From Streptomyces actuosus (GTDB lineage Bacteria > Actinomycetota > Actinomycetes > Streptomycetales > Streptomycetaceae): a stretch of 64,000 nt of DNA. The position numbers were made by a program, and so were the translations under genes. The stretch's first letter is position 1. Each line of letters begins with the position of its first letter. The stretch covers positions 248,001 to 312,000 of the forward strand of contig NZ_JAFFZS010000005.1 in NCBI RefSeq assembly GCF_016921115.1. Reading direction: 5' to 3'. Below the pieces are notes generated by a model. That model made no database searches. It was not told the DNA's origin and worked only from the letters and a program-made list of their open reading frames with translations. Below, piece after piece: positions 61,250 to 64,000 of this stretch.

Positions 61250-61879
61250 TCACGCCGCGGCGGGGGAGGCGGCCGGCCGCGCGGCCGCCGTCAGCCGGGC
61301 CATCGCCTCGTCCCGGTCGCAGGCGTACGCGCCCAGGGCCGTCTGCCGGGCCACGATGCAACGCTCGGCGCGCATCAGCCGCCAGCCGCGGCGCAGCAGC
61401 AGGGGCACCGACTTGCGGCCCTCCTTCAGGTCGCGCAGGAAACGGCGCCGGAAGGTGGTGACGGCCCCGCGGCTCAGACACAGCGCGTCGGCGAGGAGAC
61501 CCAGTTCGCGGCAGCGGCCGACGATCTCGGCGGCGAAGATGCCCTCGGCGATGAACACAGGGGCGCCGCCGGTGCCGACGCTCTCCACGCCGGTGCGGGC
61601 GCTGAGCGAGATGTCGTACACCGGAACCTCGGTGCGGCCGGTGCGGCACAGCTCGGCGATCGCGGCGACGGCCGCGTCCGCGTCCCACGAGAGGGGGTCG
61701 TCCCAGTCGATGTCGGAGCTCCCGGCCACCAGGGGCAGCGTGGGGTCGTCCGCCTCCTTGTAGAAGTCGTCGAGGCGCAGCACCGGAAGGCCGGAGCGGG
61801 CCGCGAGGAGGGACTTGCCGGAGCCGGAGGGGCCGCAGAGCAGCACGACTCGCGCGGGTGCGGGCGGATGGGAACTCAC
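61250..61879 (-). CDS. Uridine kinase-like P-loop protein
   Basis: This is a 209-residue P-loop kinase. Walker A CGPSGSGKSLLA lies near the start; VLRLDDFYKEADDPTLPL and DIDWDDPLSWDADAAV resemble uridine/phosphoribulokinase-like enzymes (substrate Asp in RLDDFY). PVFIAEGIFAAEIV follows as the Walker B region. It would phosphorylate uridine/cytidine or a related substrate. GTG 61879 (VSSHPPAPARVVLLCG) is preferred over upstream starts because it lies just before the P-loop. Confidence 0.83.
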   Translation of the reverse strand: MSSHPPAPARVVLLCGPSGSGKSLLAARSGLPVLRLDDFYKEADDPTLPLVAGSSDIDWDDPLSWDADAAVAAIAELCRTGRTEVPVYDISLSARTGVESVGTGGAPVFIAEGIFAAEIVGRCRELGLLADALCLSRGAVTTFRRRFLRDLKEGRKSVPLLLRRGWRLMRAERCIVARQTALGAYACDRDEAMARLTAAARPAASPAAA

Positions 61880-62017
61880 GGGACACCAGTGTGAGGCATC
61901 GCCCGGCCGCCGAACGACCCCGCGGGTCGGCTTTGAAGCGCGCGTCACACCTCAACTACGCTTCGCGTCGACCCGATTACTTCCCGTAGCAGAACTCCAG
62001 CAGAGGTGGCGGTGGCG

Positions 62018-62434
62018 ATGGCCCAGCACGGCTCTTCCCAGTCTTCCCCGACCCTGAACGGCCGACGTGCCCTGGTCGCCCTCGCGACCGCGGGGGTCGC
62101 TCTCGGCGCGGGCGCGGGCGCGGCGAGCGCCGCCGACGCCGAGCCTGTCGTCGACGTGCTGCGCACCCGGCCGACTTCGCTCGGCGCGATCGACCCGCAG
62201 TCGGGCGTGGCCGCGTTGACGGGGTCGGTGCAGTACGCCACCGGCCCGGTCGCCGGTCTCAAGCCCAACCCTCTCGCGGGGACGGGGGTGGACCCGCTGG
62301 ACAACAGCGTGGGGACCCAGGTAGCGGACTTCCAGCCGCTGACGACCCAGGCGGTGACCGGACCGGTGGCACAGGCGCAGTCGATCGGCGGCCTGCCGGT
62401 GCTGGGGCAGGCGGCGGGCCAGCTGGGCGGCTGA
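62018..62434 (+). CDS. Small secreted protein, paralogue of 55720 product
   Basis: This is a 138-residue exported protein. Signal peptide: charged start, then ALVALATAGVALGAGAGAASAADA with cleavage near residue 38. The mature part has no cysteine and contains repeated GPVAGLK/TGPVAQ and GLPVLGQAAGQLGG phrases, similar to the C-terminus of the product at 55720. Function unknown. ATG 62018 has AGAGGTGG about 9 nt upstream; GTG 62006 is an alternative. Confidence 0.75.
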   Translation: MAQHGSSQSSPTLNGRRALVALATAGVALGAGAGAASAADAEPVVDVLRTRPTSLGAIDPQSGVAALTGSVQYATGPVAGLKPNPLAGTGVDPLDNSVGTQVADFQPLTTQAVTGPVAQAQSIGGLPVLGQAAGQLGG

Positions 62435-62474
62435 GCGCACGATCCGAGCTGCCGGGGAGCACGTTCGCGCGACG

Positions 62475-62716
62475 TCGGTGATGTGCATGAGGGCGACGCC
62501 GCCGTCGGCATCGAACTCCGTGAACACGACCCCGGCAGCCGTCGGGCCGTCGGGGTCGTGGTCCGTGGCCGGCACGAGGTTCGCCGGTACGGCGGTGACG
62601 ATCGGCCGAAGCGGGTGCTCGCGCGTGCCGCCCTCGCGCCCGGTCGCCCCGGCGGTCCGCCCGACGGGCTCGGCCGGCGACGGACCCGGCCCCTGGGCCT
62701 CGGCCGACCCGATCAC
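62475..62716 (-). pseudogene. Possible remnant of a protein gene
   Basis: On the minus strand a coding-like segment (IVTAVPANLVPATDHD, then VVFTEFDADGGVALMHITDV) looks like the middle of a folded domain, possibly SnoaL-like, but the start side is Pro/Gly-rich and the frame then runs antisense into the secreted-protein gene. This would fit a decayed gene fragment. Evidence is weak and rests on sequence character only. Confidence 0.25.
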
Positions 62717-62726
62717 CTTCCGCCGG

Positions 62727-64000
62727 TCAGGCAGCGGCGGGACCGGCGGGACCGGCAGGCGGACGCGGGCCGCCGAAGCCGTGTGCGGAGAGGTCGAACC
62801 AGTTGCCCTCCGGATCCATCGCCCGGTACTCGGCGTAGGGGCGGTCGGTGAAGCGCTCCGCGGGCTTCGGGGTGCCGGCCGCGACCAGGGCGTCGGACAC
62901 GTCGGCCGTGTTCTCGACGTGGAAACCGAAGTGGTTCATCCCGACGGGTGTCTCGCCGTCGAGCCGGTGCTTGATCAGGGCCAGGGTCAGGTACCCGTCG
63001 GAGAGGAAGCAGCTGCCGTCGGGATCGCGGTGGAACAGCTCCATCCCGAAGACCGAGGAGTAGAACGCGGCGAGCTTCTCGGGGGCGCGGGCGACGACGG
63101 CCAGGTGGCGCAGCTTCGGACGGGCGGTGGGTTCGGTCAACGGGGACTCCTCGGGTTCGGGCGCCCGCCGCGCGGGGCGGGGCGCGGGGATCATGTTGTG
63201 GAAGGCCCGGATCAGCCACGTGCGCTGCGGCGTCCGCTCCACGACCGCCAGCGCGTGGGTGCGGGTCGGCGCCGTGCTGCCGGGTGCTCCGACGGTCGAC
63301 TCCACGTCGACGGTGGCGAGGCCGGGACGGAGGAAGCGGACGGCCGTCACGCGGGTGCCGAGCGCGGTGCCCGCGTAGGGCCCGCGGAAGAGGGCCGCGT
63401 GTCCGGCTTCGATGCCGGCCCGGCCCGTCGGCCTGTCGCCTCGTACCGTCGTGAAGTCGCAGTCCTCCGCGAAGCTCGCGGCGAATCGTCCGGCATCACC
63501 TTCGGCCCAGGCACGGCGCATGTCGTCCCACAGGGCGTGGATCGCCCGGACGTCCTCCCGGCGGACGCCTGCCCCGGCATCGGCGTCCGCCGTCGGGTCG
63601 GGTTCGGGCATGCCGGTCACGCCCCCGGGCGGAATGCTGGTGCGGACACGCAGGTCGAGTGCGGCGCACCCGCCGCCGGAGGCGTCCAGCGGGGCGGGTG
63701 CCCAGGCCGCCAGTGCGTGGTAGAAGGCGTCGCCCCGGCGTTCCAGGTAGCAGATGACGTTGAGGGGCCAGCCCGCCTGGTCGAAGAGATGGCGGTCCAT
63801 CGGCGTCGGGCGCTCGCTGAGCACCTGACCGTGCGCCGACGGCGGTCCCAGGTGATGCCAGTCAGGGTGCATGTGGATGGAGCCGAGCAGGTCCAGCCCC
63901 GCGTCCTCCGCCTCACGGGCCGCGCCGAGCAGGTCGGTGGAGTCCATCCACCAGCCGCGGTGCTCGTTCTCGTAGGCCGGCCCGAACCGCGGCACGATCG
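62727..64000 (-). CDS. JAMM-SnoaL-VOC multidomain protein (5' end beyond window edge)
   Basis: One uninterrupted frame of more than 420 codons enters from the right edge. Its first part has a JAMM/MPN metalloprotease-like motif (GSIHMHPDWHHLGPPSAHGQVLSERPTPMD). Then follows a SnoaL/SgcJ-like domain (IHALWDDMRRAWAEGDAGRFAASFAEDCDF ... WLIRAFHNM). The last ~135 residues are a VOC domain (LRHLAVVARAPEKLAAFYSSVFGMELF ... DPEGNWFDLSAHGF). It could be a true fusion or three genes in one frame: a TTG at about 63138 follows GAGGAG by 6 nt and could start the VOC part alone. The substrate is unknown. Confidence 0.7.
   Translation of the reverse strand, partial: IVPRFGPAYENEHRGWWMDSTDLLGAAREAEDAGLDLLGSIHMHPDWHHLGPPSAHGQVLSERPTPMDRHLFDQAGWPLNVICYLERRGDAFYHALAAWAPAPLDASGGGCAALDLRVRTSIPPGGVTGMPEPDPTADADAGAGVRREDVRAIHALWDDMRRAWAEGDAGRFAASFAEDCDFTTVRGDRPTGRAGIEAGHAALFRGPYAGTALGTRVTAVRFLRPGLATVDVESTVGAPGSTAPTRTHALAVVERTPQRTWLIRAFHNMIPAPRPARRAPEPEESPLTEPTARPKLRHLAVVARAPEKLAAFYSSVFGMELFHRDPDGSCFLSDGYLTLALIKHRLDGETPVGMNHFGFHVENTADVSDALVAAGTPKPAERFTDRPYAEYRAMDPEGNWFDLSAHGFGGPRPPAGPAGPAAA

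Overview
The window is a high-GC actinobacterial chromosome segment, almost certainly Streptomyces. GC is very high, third codon positions are G/C-saturated, GTG and TTG starts are frequent, leaders are short or absent, and ATGA/GTGA/TGATG overlaps couple operon genes. Family-level recognition of AfsQ1/AfsQ2/SigQ, the sdh operon and the nonulosonic-acid genes suggests an ordinary core-chromosome stretch syntenic with the S. coelicolor SCO48xx-49xx region. I saw no rRNA, tRNA, CRISPR, insertion sequence, integrase or prophage gene. All identifications come from reading the sequence; no database search was run.

Left part (1-13.2 kb): an AfsA-like gamma-butyrolactone biosynthesis gene is cut by the left edge, with an ARE-like operator upstream. 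It is divergent from an oligopeptide-type substrate-binding protein. Then come a CPA-type cation/proton antiporter, a DUF389 membrane protein, gluconokinase, a TetR regulator, a VOC protein, a palindrome-rich gap, a carboxymuconolactone-decarboxylase-like protein, and the succinate dehydrogenase operon sdhCDAB on the minus strand.

Middle part (13.2-30 kb): an OHCU-decarboxylase-like protein is divergent from a secreted GH20 hexosaminidase. Three poorly known small proteins and a 14-TM drug efflux pump follow. Two paralogous modules, each an ECF sigma factor plus a single-pass membrane protein with a two-cysteine outer domain, come next, then an L,D-transpeptidase lipoprotein, a methylmalonyl-CoA mutase large subunit and a LeuE-like exporter.

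Cell-surface polymer cluster (28.7-37.3 kb): acyltransferase, polysialyltransferase-like and GT2 genes run on the minus strand. Divergent from them are a DUF6716-like glycosyltransferase, a CMP-nonulosonate synthetase fused to a HAD phosphatase, a NeuB-like synthase without an SAF domain, and a sialyltransferase-like protein. This fits a Kdn/sialic-acid-like wall glycopolymer.

Nucleoside salvage (38.5-47.1 kb and 54.4 kb): a BMP-family lipoprotein, a double-ABC ATPase that appears to start with ATC, two permeases, cytidine deaminase and thymidine phosphorylase. Adenosine deaminase lies 7 kb away but carries the same CTACGCG-type promoter motif.

Right part (47-64 kb): an AEC exporter, a STAS-like protein overlapping an ECF sigma with a SnoaL-like tail, a DnaN paralogue, a MFS pump with divergent LysR, an alpha/beta hydrolase with Asp at the nucleophile position, two related small secreted proteins, PspC and VanZ proteins, and the AfsQ cluster (lipoprotein, AfsQ2, AfsQ1, divergent SigQ) with an exact AfsQ1 box. 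A uridine-kinase-like protein follows, then a JAMM-SnoaL-VOC reading frame that runs off the right edge.
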